From: Drosophila pseudoobscura
Lineage: Eukaryota > Arthropoda > Insecta > Diptera > Drosophilidae
DNA length: 64,000 nt
NCBI RefSeq assembly: GCF_009870125.1
Contig: NC_046683.1
Span: forward strand, 16,439,001-16,503,000
Direction of reading: 5' to 3'
The position numbers were made by a program, and so were the translations under genes. Positions 11,753 through 24,571 of this stretch are shown piece by piece. The stretch's first letter is position 1. Each line of letters begins with the position of its first letter. The notes beneath the pieces were generated by a model, which ran no database searches, was not told the DNA's origin, and was given only the letters and a program-made list of their open reading frames with translations.

Positions 11753-14700
11753 TTACAGCTCGGTCACCGCATAGTTGCTCTCGTCGGTTATCGCTGGCGG
11801 CGGCGGCGGTAGATCATCATCATCATCCACTGTGGAGCCCACTCCAGCCGCTGTGGCGACGCTTCCTCCGCCGTTGTGTAGGGCCAGACCGTTGCCCGCC
11901 TTTCCATTGGCCGCCTGTCCCATCCGGGCCTTGGGGGGAGTCGCTTCCACATGATGTGCCGTCTGTGCCTCAAGCGGCGGCGGTGGCAGTGATGTGTCCT
12001 CGCTGTTGTTGTTGGGGCCACCGTTTTGGAGGCCCACGACGGCGGCTCCTCCGCTCTCGCTCAGCATTTGCGTGGGCTGTGCAGATGGCGGTGGTGGCGA
12101 TGTGGGCGTTCCAATGCGGGGCGGTGGAATGGCTTTCATCTGCGGCGGCAGCTTCATCGGCGGTCGCTGCAGGGTCCTGGCAGGGGGCGAGGAGGAGTTT
12201 TCAAAGGATAGTACGAATACAGATCGGAGGCAATACCTACTTGGAATAGTTTTGATGATGCGCCTGCTGCTTCTGCTGGTAGATGGACTCCACCTTGGGC
12301 TGCTCCGCATCTTTGGGTATCTCCGGCAAGGGACAATTCAGTATCGAGGGCTTGTACTTGGGATCAAACTTTCCGCCCTGCCGCAGGGTGGAGCACTTGT
12401 AGATCTGCTTATCCCGATCGTAGATGGCCGTGTCCATTGCAGTGCTAATGGGTACTACATCCGACTCGGGCTGCTGCGGGTGCGGGTGCGGATGCTGATG
12501 CTGCTGCTGTTGGGGATGTGGCTGGTGCTGTTGTGGCGACTTGAGCTGGTGCAGCTGTTGCTGCTGCTGCGACGGCGGCGGGGGCTGGGCATGTTGCTGC
12601 TGCTGGTGGGGATTGGGTGGCGGTACTGCCCCCGGATGATGATGGGCCGGTATCTGTGGTCCAGCCTGGCTATTCTGCCGTCGCATCGTGGCCAGATTGG
12701 AAACATAAATTGAGCCCTGGCTGACGGCCACCAGCGGCTGGTAGATCGAATGCGGATTCCCATTGGCGGCCAGCTGAGGGGCCAGATGGGCCGGTATCTG
12801 CTGATAGATCTGGCTCTGACCCGGCGGCAGGTGATGCGGGGCATGATGGGCCGCCGCTGCCGCCGCCGCCGCCGCCGTCGTATATGTGCCATATTGCTGG
12901 GCCTGTGCCTGGGCTTGGGCCTGCTGCTGGTGGTAAATGGCGTGCTGATGCTGGACCGCAGCGGCCACGGCGGCAGCCGAATGCGAGTGCGGATGCTGAT
13001 GCTGGTGCGGATGCGGGTGTGGGTGCTGGTGTGGATGATGGCAGTAAATGGGTTGGGGTCCTCCCATTTGTTGCTGTTGCTGTTGCTGCTGCTGGTGCTG
13101 TTGCTGGGCCTGCTGCTGGGCATGCGCCTGTGCGGCCTGGACCTGGGCCTGTGTTGTGGGCGGCATATTGGCGGCGAGTGCGGAAGCGGCTGCGGCTGCT
13201 GCTGCTGCGGGGGGTGGCGACGGTTTTCAGTAAAAGTCATTGGCTTCCAAAGTTTTGCATTGTTTGCTTAGGGTTGCATATTTACCATTATTGGGACCTA
13301 CAAAAAGCCACACACAACACACATTTCAATTAGCAAGGCGGATGGAGGATACGGATGCGGATACGGATGTGGATGTGGATGCGGATGCAGGATGAGGAGG
13401 TCGACGAGTCAATGCAGCGATGGACGATAGATGGGCGCATACATTGCATGTAAAGAAAGATCCAAAGATACAAAGAAACCATGAGAACGAATTGAGCTAT
13501 AGATAAAACACGCCTGTTGTCCGAGCAGTTTGGAGATATGCTACTGATTCGAAATTCCAGCTATTGGATCTACAATATCATTTCATCTTGTATCTACGGC
13601 GGGGTGCTATCGTCATGCCCCGTAAACAGAGGCGGCGCACGGGTGTTCACCTGTTCTTCGTCTCTGACCGATCCCTCCGCTGCCTAATCAGAATCGTCGG
13701 TCCCCAGAATCCAGCAACAAAAAACAGAGAAAGCATGAAAACCTAAAAACCTTAAAAAAACCTACAGTTTGGCTTGGTATCTTCAGGTAAATCCATTGCT
13801 TCTACACAAATCAAATATCAGATGAAAGGTCATACTCTTCTCTTTATAAACCATCAATTTTTGCAGCTGCAGATGCCGACTGAAAACTATGAAAGTGCGC
13901 AATTCTGCAAAAAGCAGTTTTTAATTTTTAAAAACTTTTTGCTGTATATTCGGAAAATTGAACCTGGCCTACCAGCCAATTTTTGTACAATTTATAGAGA
14001 AATGTATGTTTTTTAAAAGGATAAGCGTTGCTTTTGAGTCGAAAATAGGCCATGAATCGGTTATTAACAGGCTATATGTATAGCGTTATTCGAACATACT
14101 CGTAAACTGAAAGGGTGGGTAACTATTTGCACAAAAACCGATTTTAAACAACAACTTATCTCACATATATGCCACTTAGGGTTCAATCAGCAACTGGTTC
14201 TAGTGGAAATATGTAGTACTAAAATCTGAATAGTTATGCTTGTCTTATAAATCTATTAAGAACCGTTTTTCTATCGTTTTTTAGCCAAATCTTCTAGAAG
14301 TTATCCACTATCATAAGCTAACAAACCATTTAAGCGATATTCCACTCTAAGGATATGGATAGATACATGGAATGTATTCTAAACCCGGTTTAAAATCGGA
14401 AAAAGCCTTCGTTTAGTTTGGTTTAAAAACCACTAGCCACAATCCACAGCTCAATTCGATTTCCGAACCCCATTGAGGCTCCCGACAGATCAACAATAAA
14501 GATCCATATAATGATTGATAGATTGATAGATAGATAAAGAGAGAGAGAAAATACATGGTTTGTGGGTGTGGGTGTGACGTGGTATGTACCGAGTGTACGG
14601 GCGCTGATTCCACGCTGATTTCGTGGGTACCACTTACCAGTCATGTGCGTGGGGCTGTGATTATGCGACGGAAGTCGTCCCAGCGTGTGGGTACCCATGG

Positions 14701-16779
14701 CCCGCATGTTCTGCTGGATGTGTGCGTGGGCCATCATCTCGTGCTGCTGCCGCTTGCTGGGATGCTGAAGTGTGTGCGAGCCGCTGATAACCGGCGGGCT
14801 GAAGTGCCTGCAACGACACCGGATGCACAGAGATCGAAAGAGAGAGAGAGAGAGAGAAGAGAGAGAGAATGGAGGCGGGAAACGGGTTGGGTTCAAGCTA
14901 CGGCAGGACACGAGTGGGGGCGAATCACCCAACGGGGGGATCACCCCGGTGCATCGGCCAAAACATACCCATTATGATTGCGCGGCAAAGTCCGGGCAGC
15001 GTTCATCATCTGCTGATGGTTCTGCGGTGCCGGATGCGATATATATGACGGCTCATCCACCTGGGCATAGTCGTTCCGCTTGCGTATGTAGATCCACGTG
15101 TGCGAGTCCACCCACACCATAATCGTCAGCAGTATGGCCGCAATGAAGCTGGCAATCAGCATCAGCACCAGTCCCAGCAATCCTCCCTCGCAGAGTCCCC
15201 GGGCGGCTGCCAGAAAGTTATGATGCACTGCCTTGCAATCGACCAGAGCCGTCAGCTGGGTCAGAAGCCGTTCGCTGCTATTAAGATCTGCATTCACCGC
15301 TCCCAGCTTCGGCTGCAGGCCCGAGGACTTGAACAGCACCAGGGATATCTTCATCACGGTGGCCATGGCACTGCGGGCATTGTTCAGCGAGTTCTGCGAC
15401 TCTCGCAGCCGCTGGGTGAACGGGTTCGTGTGGCCCGGCTCGCATTGGGTGTAGTGCAGCAGCACGTTCGTGGGCAGGTCCCGGGGGGCCGTGGATACCA
15501 GGAAATCCGCTGGGCTTATGCACAGATCGCCCACAGCCACCGAGGAGGAGAGATACAGGCCGGACATCAGCCAGGAGCCAGTTACGGCCAGCAGACCGCA
15601 AACGCTAAAGAGTATCAGGGCGCATCGCGAGTGCCTGGCCACACCCACTAGCAGAACAGCACAAAGGACAAGGAGTAGGGCTAGGGTAGCCACTGTGCCC
15701 GGCCAGCGTATCAGTTCCCACTGGTCGCCGCGCTTCAGAGAGAAAAAACAAAAATGGAAAGCGGGAAAATATAGAGGAGTTTCTAACAAGGGGTGCATCC
15801 GGACTTACTGTCAGAAAGTGTGTCATGGAGATGCCCATCAGGGGTCGTCGTATATCGCTGGCTGCATTCGTAGCCAAGGTCACATTGCCCTGGACAATGT
15901 TCAGCGAAACAAAGAGCTTGGATAGAGCCGTCTGATTGGACACCGGTTGATCGAAAATATCCGCCAGCTCCACCAGCTGCGGCCTGATGCGATTCGTCAG
16001 CGTGTTCTCCAGTATGTGCGTCTGATTCCTGATGGTCGTCACAAGATTGTCCACCTTCCGTCCGGCGGTCAGCACCTCGAGCAATCCATTGTGCAGATCG
16101 TCGTTTCCGTAAAGGCCCAGGCCGATGGCGGCACAGCACATCACAGTCACAATCGAGAGGGCCACCTTCAGGCTGGTTATCGAGTGGGCCGGGCGGGGTT
16201 TCCGGTCGCAGCATCTGGTCATCAGATAGAAGAGTAGTCCCAGCAGCGAGACGATAAGTAGCGCCGCTGGTACCGATCCCAGGATGCCCAGACTCTGTGC
16301 AAATAAAACCGAGAAATTTTTAATTGGAGTAGGAAGCAATTGTACAGTGAAAACTCTTCTGATTGGACATCTGTCGTTACATTCGTTGTAACACGCCACG
16401 TTGTGGCGGACAACAGCTCGAAATTGGAATTTAAGAACAAAATCTAAGAATGAAACGAAGCTATCCCCATAAAACATACTTAAACATACTTTTTTAAGCC
16501 TTCCAAAGTTATCCGCCCAACGGAATATACATACATATATGTATTTATCTTCTTCTATATTTAAGAATTTGTCCAACAATGTAAACATACATAGTTTTAG
16601 ATTTAGTTTTTAGCAATATTTATTTATTTATATTTGCTCACCTCTAGGTAGATCTCATCGTTGGGCCGGAACGTGCTGTTGATCTTGTGGAATGTGATGT
16701 TGTAGTGGGGCAGGGCATGGAGCAGCTTGGCTATCACCGGGACCTTGTATTGATCCGTAAACTCGTGATAGTCGCCCAT
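11753..16779 (-). CDS. tty: Tweety, TTYH-family five-TM membrane protein
   Basis: Seven coding exons on the - strand: 16779-16642, 16294-15809, 15732-14969, 14807-14638, 13297-13286 (12 nt), 13204-12241 and 12176-11753; 985 residues, all phases close. The product belongs to the tweety family of plasma-membrane proteins, described as large-conductance or volume-regulated anion channels, although that activity is debated. Hydrophobic segments lie near residues 47-75, 84-107, 219-240, 246-270 and 392-415, with NQT and NVT glycosylation sites between the second and third. The C-terminal half is a long cytoplasmic tail rich in Gln, His and Pro, with polyproline runs and a terminal TEL. The acceptor of the sixth exon lies in a CAG repeat and could shift by codons; the final 64-nt intron is inferred from the frame change and matches the family tail. 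Divergent from fliI, as in the D. melanogaster flightless locus. Confidence 0.92.
13286..13297 (-). other. tty: 12-nt coding microexon of tty
   Basis: On the - strand a TTTTTGTAG acceptor is followed by 12 nt and then a GTAAAT donor. The exon bridges phase 1 on both sides and encodes the GPNN linker before the alanine run of the next exon. My recollection of the D. melanogaster protein has the same GPNN-Ala join. Without it exons 4 and 6 would still join in frame, so its inclusion could be regulated. Confidence 0.7.
14839..14869. repeat. (GA)n microsatellite in a tty intron
   Basis: Uninterrupted GA/AGA tract immediately upstream, in the tty direction, of the acceptor at 14807. On the - strand it reads as the TC-rich polypyrimidine tract of that intron, so length variation could affect splicing. 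Confidence 0.7.
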
Positions 16780-19700
16780 CCTTCACGACTCTCGCTCTTC
16801 CCTTGGGCAGCCCCTAACGGTTTTTCTCTCGCACTCCTTTGATTTCTCGCACTCCTCTTGAGCGTGTGTGTATGCGAGTGTGAGATGAGTGTGTGTCCTC
16901 CCTCTTGTGTCTGCTTTCCCCCCCGTTCCTTTTGTTGTTGGTGGGTTTGGACGTCACTTCTGACACGCTCTACGTGCTCACGGGGCTGCGGCGTTTCCTA
17001 ACCTCTTGACACCAAATCCAAATTGTTGTGCACTGTATGTGTCGTTTCGGGGGTGGGGTAAATTGGGTGTAGAGCAAAGCAGAGCGTTGGAAAATGTGTG
17101 TAAGTACGAGGAGATTTAATATGCAAAAAAAAAAGACAGAAACGGGGAGAGGGGCAGCTCCAGCTGCTTCTGTTGGTTTTACCGTAAATCTTGCGAATTT
17201 CCCATTTGCCTCTGCAATTCTCTAACTGACACCCTATCCAGAGTTGTATTTATTATTTTTTACAGCTACAAATTTATCCCAATGGGGTTTCCTGGTAATG
17301 CCTCACCTTTAATAAATAGAACTTGCCTTCACCGATCTACAAATTTACACTTTTCACTCGCTGTCTCCCTTTCACACACCACACACACATCAGCGGGCAC
17401 CTCAATGAACCAAACGGTTCCTGCATACACACACATCCTAACATGCAGTATGTGTGGGCGTACGCATGCCCATGTGTGGGCATGGCCTTAATTACTCAAT
17501 AAGTAGGTTGCCGTTGCCTCATGTACGCCCACATTCATGCACTTTAGTTAAACATTATTTTATTGCATGTTGGACTTGCTTTACCGCGTTTTACACTTTT
17601 ATTTTGCACACCCTAAAAAAGCTGTTGTTTGGCGTCTCCGCCTTTATTCCTTCCTTCTTATTAATGCTGCTGCGGCCTGGGCAGCGCAATAGCAATTTTG
17701 TTCACTTGTCTTCCTCTTCCTGCCAGCCTGCCGCAGCAGCCATGCCATCCCCCATCCTATTCTCCATCCAGCAACAAGAACAACAGTAACGGTAACAGGC
17801 GTGCTCGCTCTCTGGCCTGGCCTGGAAACTCTCTCACTCTCTCTCTCTCTCTCTCTCTGTATGCTCCCTATGCGCGCACTGCCTTGCTGTTTTAAAAGTA
17901 TAACTGTTGTTGTTGTTGCTCCCATTATTGTTGCCTTTGTTTGTCCTATTCGCTCTCTGAATTCGCTCTTTCTCTCTCTTTCGCTTGCTCCCTCGCCCTG
18001 TGTGTGACTTCGTGAGTAGATGGGTGCATGTGTGTGCGTGTGTTTATATATCTATTGATTAAAAGTTCGCTCTGCTTCCTTATTCCTCCTTTGGCAAAGT
18101 CGTCTCGCTTCATGCCGAACCGAACACACCAACCACGCACTCGTAATTGCTGCGCCCACTTCTCCCTCATCCTTCTTCTCCTCTCTCACGGACTGCTGCA
18201 TCACCACGAAATGCAACATTTATGTAGTTTACTCTTAGGGGTTTCCATGGACATTACAACGAATGCAACAACGTTGCTGCATTAGTAATAGCAACAAAAT
18301 CACGCACAAACACACACAGACGACACTTACGCACACATGCACCCGCCCTCGAACTGCAGCAATAGATGTGTGTTCAAAATCACTTCAAAAACAGAACAGT
18401 GAAGGAATAAATTAAAGTTCCCCCTTATCGAGGCTTAAATATTTATACGACATTTTTTGGTTTCCAACAATGATTCCACTAAAATCAAGCACACAACTCC
18501 CAGTTATTGGCAGGGACCACCCAAATGGGTACACAATTTTTCACAACAAACAAAGCCTCATATTCCCCCATTTCCGTCCAGTTCTCGGGGGCTTATCAAG
18601 CCCGAGTGTACCGACGAGTACACCGCATCCCGCTGATTCGAAATGATTATTACTTTTTATTCCACTTTTAAGCGACAAATCCTTGGCCTTGACATTTCTA
18701 TATTGTAAAACACGCTTTATTTGACTTATTGTTTAACTAAATGGCTTTTGTTGCTCTTGTTTCAGTGTTGTTTCGTTTGAGTTTTATGAAAGGAAACACG
18801 AGCAGGACCTTCACATTCCGAAGACTGAGCAAAGTATGAAAATTTTGTGTCGTTCAATTTGGTCACACCCTCTAGATTATGCATACGATGTTGATATGCC
18901 GTAGAGGCACGTTCAGTATTTTACAGGATAAAAACAGGAGACTCGACTAGACTCACGACCCGACTCCTCCGATTCGAAACCCCCAAAACAGGCAAGCTCT
19001 CAGTACGGTGCGTGCGCAAGTTTCCACCCTCAGTATTATTGTGCCAGGGCTGCAGTTGGTATTCGGCAATTTGCTTTGGGCATTCGCAAAAGCTATAAAG
19101 CCGCCGGGCAGATCTTGATTTCAAGTTTATTAAAAATCGTAATTTCGCCGTTCAAATTTGGGGGATTTTCATTGGCTTCGCTATACTCTACCTTGACGAG
19201 AACGTTTTAAATGCATATATTTAGGTTAAATGCACTAACGGATTCGTTTTCCAGCCCTGGGAATTTCGAATTTCTGGTGATGGACTATTATAAAAAACTA
19301 TGAAGTGAAAATATTTTGATAATTTATTTATGTAAATAAATACATTGCTTTAAGAATCTATAAATATTTTAAGTTATTTTCTGTAAATTATTTTCTGCAT
19401 ATTATGCGATATATACATATCGATAACAAGTTATTTGAGGAGTATTGCAGCACTATAGTGTTGGTTAAACTAATCGGCGTTCATCCGCACGAAGCAGCTG
19501 AGTAATCAGGGTGACCAGGCCTCAAAACTGCCTATCAAGCGATCCAATCGATGTGTACAAATTGTATGTAGTGGCAGGTTGCTGGCCACACCAATTATAG
19601 AGCTGCTCCACACCTGGCCAGAGGCCTGGCTACCACCACCACACACATCATTCAGTGGAAATAGGAATAGCTAGCAGCAATAACAAGAACCAGGGCCAGG

Positions 19701-19789
19701 CCAGCTTGTGGCTTATCTTCGTGTCCGCCGTCGTCGCCGTCGCCCGGAGTAGTCGTTTTTTAAATCAATTTTATGTGGATTTTATCAAA
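16780..19789. promoter_or_regulatory. Divergent tty-fliI intergenic/promoter region
   Basis: Three kb between two divergent start codons, holding both 5' UTRs and promoters. It has many CA/GT and CT/GA runs, including a (TC)n at 17837-17858. GGTCACACCC at 18861-18870 is close to the Ohler motif 1 core (GGTCACAC). A DRE lies at 19418-19425. Short ORFs here have no protein-like quality. The exact transcription starts, and any noncoding 5' exons of tty, are not visible. Confidence 0.5.
19418..19425. promoter_or_regulatory. DRE upstream of fliI
   Basis: TATCGATA, 365 bp before the fliI start codon. The distance suits a housekeeping promoter with a short 5' UTR. The same element sits upstream of two other genes in this window. 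Confidence 0.5.
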
Positions 19790-22700
19790 ATGAGTGTCCT
19801 ACCGTTTATACGCGGTGTTGACTTTACCAAAAATGATTTCAGTGTGAGTATATTCCCCTCCCTGTTCCCTCCCCGCCCCTCGCGACCCCTCCTCCCGCTG
19901 TGTGCGTTTTTTGTGTCTTGCCAAAAACAGGTCACAAAAAAAAGTCATCTATGACGGAACGCGAGGAATTTGTCATCCCACAGCTGCACAGCTGCTTGTT
20001 TTTGTTGCCTTCTGCTGCTGTATTGATGATTGATACCCATTGATGATTGATGACTGAATGTGTTCTGATTGTTTTTAGCAAACATTCCCCAGCTCCATGC
20101 GGCAAATGTCGCGGGTGCAATGGCTCACTCTGGACCACACACAGCTGCAAGAGGTGCCCGAGGAGCTGGGGCAGCTGCAGAAGCTGGAGCATCTCTCCCT
20201 CAATCACAATCAGCTGGAGAAGATCTTCGGCGAGCTGACGGAACTGACCTGCCTGCGCTCGCTGGATCTGAGGCACAACCAGCTGAAGAACAGCGGCATA
20301 CCGCCGGAGCTGTTCCACCTAGAGGAGCTGACCACGCTGGACCTGTCGCACAACAAGCTGAAGGAGGTGCCCGATGGCCTGGACAGGGCCAAAAATCTGA
20401 TTGTTCTCAACCTGAGCCACAATCAAATCGAGTGCATACCCACCCCGCTGTTCATCCATCTGACGGATCTGCTGTTTCTGGATCTGTCGCACAATCGCCT
20501 AGAAACCTTGCCACCCCAGACGCGCCGTCTGACCAATCTGAAGACCCTCGACCTCTCGCACAATCCCCTGGAGCTGTTCCAGCTGCGCCAGCTGCCCTCC
20601 CTGCAGAGCCTCGAGGTGCTGAAGATGAGCGGCACGCAGCGGACGCTCCTCAACTTTCCCACCAGCCTGGACAGCCTGGCCAATCTCTGTGAGCTGGATC
20701 TGTCGCACAATTCGCTGCCCAAGCTGCCCGACTGCGTCTACAATGTGACCACCCTGGTGCGTCTCAATCTCAGCGACAACGAGATTAACGAGCTCAGCTC
20801 CAGCATGGAGTCCTGGCAGCGCCTCGAGTCCCTAAATCTCTGCCGCAATCAGCTAACCGCCCTGCCCGCCGCCCTCTGCAAGCTCCCGAAGCTCCGGCGA
20901 CTCTTCGTAAACGACAACAAGCTGAATTTCGAGGGCATACCCTCGGGCATTGGGAAGCTCGGTGCTCTGGAGGTCTTCTCGGCGGCCAACAATCTACTGG
21001 AGATGGTGCCCGAGGGCGTGTGCCGGTGCGGGGCCCTCAAGCAGCTGAATCTGAGCTGCAATCGCCTGATCACACTGCCCGATGCCATCCATCTGCTAGA
21101 GGGACTCGACCAGCTGGATCTGCGCAACAATCCCGACCTGGTGATGCCCCCCAAGCCGAGTGAGGCCAGCAAGGCCACCAGCCTGGAGTTCTACAACATT
21201 GATTTCAGCCTACAGACGCAGCTCCGGTTGGCCGGAGCCGCTGTACCGCCCTCGATGCCTGCCACAGCCACGCCCAAGGACTCGACGGCGCGAAAGATAC
21301 GCCTGCGACGCGGCCCACGCTCCGATGGCGATCAGGATGCGGCCAAGGTGCTCAAGGGCATGAAGGACGTTGCCAAGGACAAGGACAACGAGGGCGAAGC
21401 CTTCGGGCTGCCGGAGGACGGCAAGCCCGAATCGCTGAAGCCCAAACGTTGGGACGAGTCGCTGGAGAAGCCGCAGCTGGACTACTCCAAGTTCTTCGAG
21501 AAGGAGGACGGCCAGCAGCCGGGCCTGACCATCTGGGAGATCGAGAACTTTCTGCCCAACAAGATCGAGGAGGTGGTGCACGGTAAGTTCTACGAGGGCG
21601 ACTGCTACATTGTGCTCAAAACGCGGTACGACGACCTGGGCAACCTCACGTGGGAGATATTCTTCTGGATCGGCAACGAGGCCACCCTCGACAAGCGTGC
21701 CTGTGCGGCCATCCATGCGGTTAATCTAAGGAACTATCTGGGAGCCCGCTGTCGGACGATTCGCGAGGAGCAGGGCGACGAGTCGGACGAGTTTCTGGCT
21801 TTGTTCGACACGGAGGTCATCTACATCGAGGGCGGGCGCACGGCCACCGGTTTCTACAACATCGAGGAGATGATACACATCACACGGCTGTACCTGGTGC
21901 ATGCGTATGGGGCCACTGTACACCTGGAGCCGGTGGCTGTCACCCTGGCCTCGCTGGATCCCCGGCACGCGTTCGTCCTGGACCTGGGCAGCCGCATTCA
22001 CATTTGGCTGGGCAAGAGCTCCAAGAACACGCTCAACTCGAAGGCCCGCCTCATGGCTGAGAAGATCAACAAGACGGAGCGCAAGAACAAGTGCGAGATT
22101 AATGTGGAGCGGCAGGGCGAGGAGAGCGCCGAGTTTTGGCAGGGACTGGACGTCACAGCGGAGGAGGCGGCGGCCCAGCCGCCTGAGGAGCATGTCCCCG
22201 ACGACTACCAGCCGGTGCAGCCGCGCCTCTACCAGGTCCAGCTGGGCATGGGCTACCTGGAGCTGCCGCAGGTGGAGCTGCCGGAGCAGAAGCTCTGTCA
22301 CACGCTGCTCAACAGCAAGCACGTCTACATCCTCGACTGCTACACGGATCTGTTCGTCTGGTTTGGCAAGAAGTCCACGCGCCTGGTTCGAGCGGCGGCC
22401 GTCAAGCTCAGTCGGGAGCTGTTCAACATGATGGATCGGCCGGAGTGTGCCCTCGTGATGCGCGTCCCGGAGGGCAATGAGATGCAGATCTTCCGCACCA
22501 AGTTCCTCGGCTGGGATGAGGTCATGGCCGTAGACTTTACGCGTACGGCGAAGTCCGTGGCCAAGACGGGGGCCAATCTCACACAGTGGGCCCGGCAGCA
22601 GGAGACGCGCACGGATCTGGCTGCCCTGTTCATGCCACGCCAGTCGGCCATGCCGCTGGCCGAGGCCGAGCAGCTGGAGGAGGAATGGAACTACGACCTG

Positions 22701-23971
22701 GAAATGATGGAGGCCTTTGTTCTCGAGAACAAGAAGTTCGTCCGCCTGCCGGAGGAGGAGCTGGGCCATTTCTACACGGGCGAGTGCTATGTGTTCCTCT
22801 GTCGATACTGCATACCCGTCGAGGAGCCCGAAGCGGGAGAGGAAACAGCGGATCCAGCAACAGCGGATGAGAGTCGGAATCCCAGCCAGCAGCAGCTGCA
22901 CCAGCAGCAGCAGCAGCCCGAAGATGAGATCCAGTGCGTGGTGTATTTCTGGCAGGGTCGCAATGCCGGCAACATGGGCTGGCTGACGTTCACGTTCACG
23001 CTGCAGAAGAAGTTCAAGGCGATGTTCGGCGAGGAGTTGGAGGTGATGCGCATCTTCCAGCAGCAAGAGAACCTCAAGTTCATGTCCCACTTCAAGCGTA
23101 AGTTCATCATCCACACGGGCAAGCGCAAGGACAAGGCCGTCACGGCCGAGGGCAAGGCGCCCGTTGAGTTCTTCCATTTGCGATCGAATGGCGGGGCCCT
23201 GACCACGCGCCTCATCCAAATCAATCCGGATGCAGTGCATCTGAACTCGGCTTTCTGGTAGGTGTCAATCCCTCTTCTGCCTCTGATCGCAATCGCTGAT
23301 GAAAGCTCTCTCTCCTAACAGCTATATACTCCATGTGCCATTTGAAACGGAGGACGAATCGCAGTCGGGCATCGTGTACGTGTGGCTGGGCAGCAAGGCC
23401 TGCAATGAGGAGGCCAAACTGGTCCAGGACATAGCCGAACAGATGTTCAACAGTCCTTGGGTGAGCCTGCAGGTAAGTTGTTTCCCCGCACCCCGCATTC
23501 CGCTCTCCTGATCAAAAGGACACTAAAAGGATCACTTGTCACTCCACACACTCCACTTAGATCCTCAACGAGGGCGACGAGCCGGAGAACTTCTTCTGGG
23601 TGGCCCTTGGCGGCCGGAAACCCTACGACACGGATGCGGAGTACATGAACTACACGCGGCTCTTCCGGTGCTCGAACGAGCGCGGCTACTACACGGTGGC
23701 CGAGAAGTGTGCCGATTTCTGTCAGGACGATCTGGCCGATGACGACATCATGATACTCGACAATGGGGAGCATGTCTTCCTGTGGATGGGGCCGCGGTGC
23801 AGCGAGGTGGAGGTGAAGCTCGCGTACAAGTCCGCACAGGTGTACATACAGCATATGCGGATCAAGCAGCCGGAGAGGCCGCGCAAACTGTTCCTCACGA
23901 TGAAGAATAAGGAGTCGCGCCGCTTTACCAAATGCTTCCACGGATGGAGTGCCTTTAAGGTGTATATCTAA
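19790..23971 (+). CDS. fliI: Flightless I, LRR-gelsolin actin-binding protein
   Basis: Four coding exons: 19790-19843, 20079-23257, 23322-23472, 23561-23971; 1264 residues against about 1256 in D. melanogaster. The tiny first exon encodes the N-terminus that precedes the LRRs, with CAAA before the ATG. Residues about 28-395 form a run of around 15-16 leucine-rich repeats with the LxxLDLSHNxL pattern. A charged linker follows, then from about residue 495 six gelsolin-like segments. The family severs, caps or bundles actin and acts in early embryo cellularisation and flight muscle. A Gln-rich insertion near residues 945-962 lies within the gelsolin half, where my recollection of D. melanogaster has a shorter, different spacer. 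Strong third-position GC codon use produces large antisense shadow ORFs. Downstream is the AT-hook gene on the same strand. Confidence 0.97.
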
Positions 23972-24462
23972 GCCTTTCGGATTGTAGAGGAGGATCCTGT
24001 GGGTGGGAAGGGGGCTTGTGGCCGCTGCCGTGACAGTGCAGCAGCCGCCGCCGGACATGACACAAATTGCAGCACACGAAACGAAAACGAAAACGACAGA
24101 GAGAACACACACACATAACAGAAAGAGAAAGCGATAGAGATAGAGGGAAAAAGTGAAAATATCACCAAGCAAAAAAAAAAGAAAAGGAAAAATGTTTGTA
24201 CTTTTATAATGTATTTAATTGTTTATATAATTAATGTAATTTTTTATTAGAGCACTTTCTCTCATCCCCAGCCCAATCCCAAGCCCAGCCCTTAACTAAT
24301 TAGCTAACTCCAAGCCAAGTATTCGCATGCGCTACCTATATAAAAACCCCTCTATATACATACATACATATGTATATGTAAACGCAATATTTATATGCAG
24401 AGGTGAGAGAGGATTACTCCTTCGTGCTAGTCCTTTTAAAATGTTAACCTAAAGCTAGCTGT

Positions 24463-24468
24463 AATAAA
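24463..24468 (+). terminator. fliI: Candidate polyadenylation signal of fliI
   Basis: AATAAA about 490 bp past the fliI stop, followed by A-rich sequence. A second AATAAA at 24566-24571 is an alternative. Confidence 0.45.
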
Positions 24469-24571
24469 TCAAAACAAAACGAAACGAAAAAAAAAAACAA
24501 GAAACGGAAAGCAAAGCATATGGTCTAACTAATTGTACAAATCTATCGTATTTATTAATCCTTCAAATAAA

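Noticed and set aside
11994-13271. Leu/Arg- and Cys-rich ORFs on + and a Ser/Arg-rich second - frame over the tty tail
   Set aside because: Products of CAG/CAC-rich low-complexity DNA read in other frames; the tty frame matches the family and splices correctly.
21726-23240. 504-codon ORF antisense to fliI
   Set aside because: It is a shadow of the strongly GC3-biased fliI coding sequence; the + strand frame is clearly flightless I.
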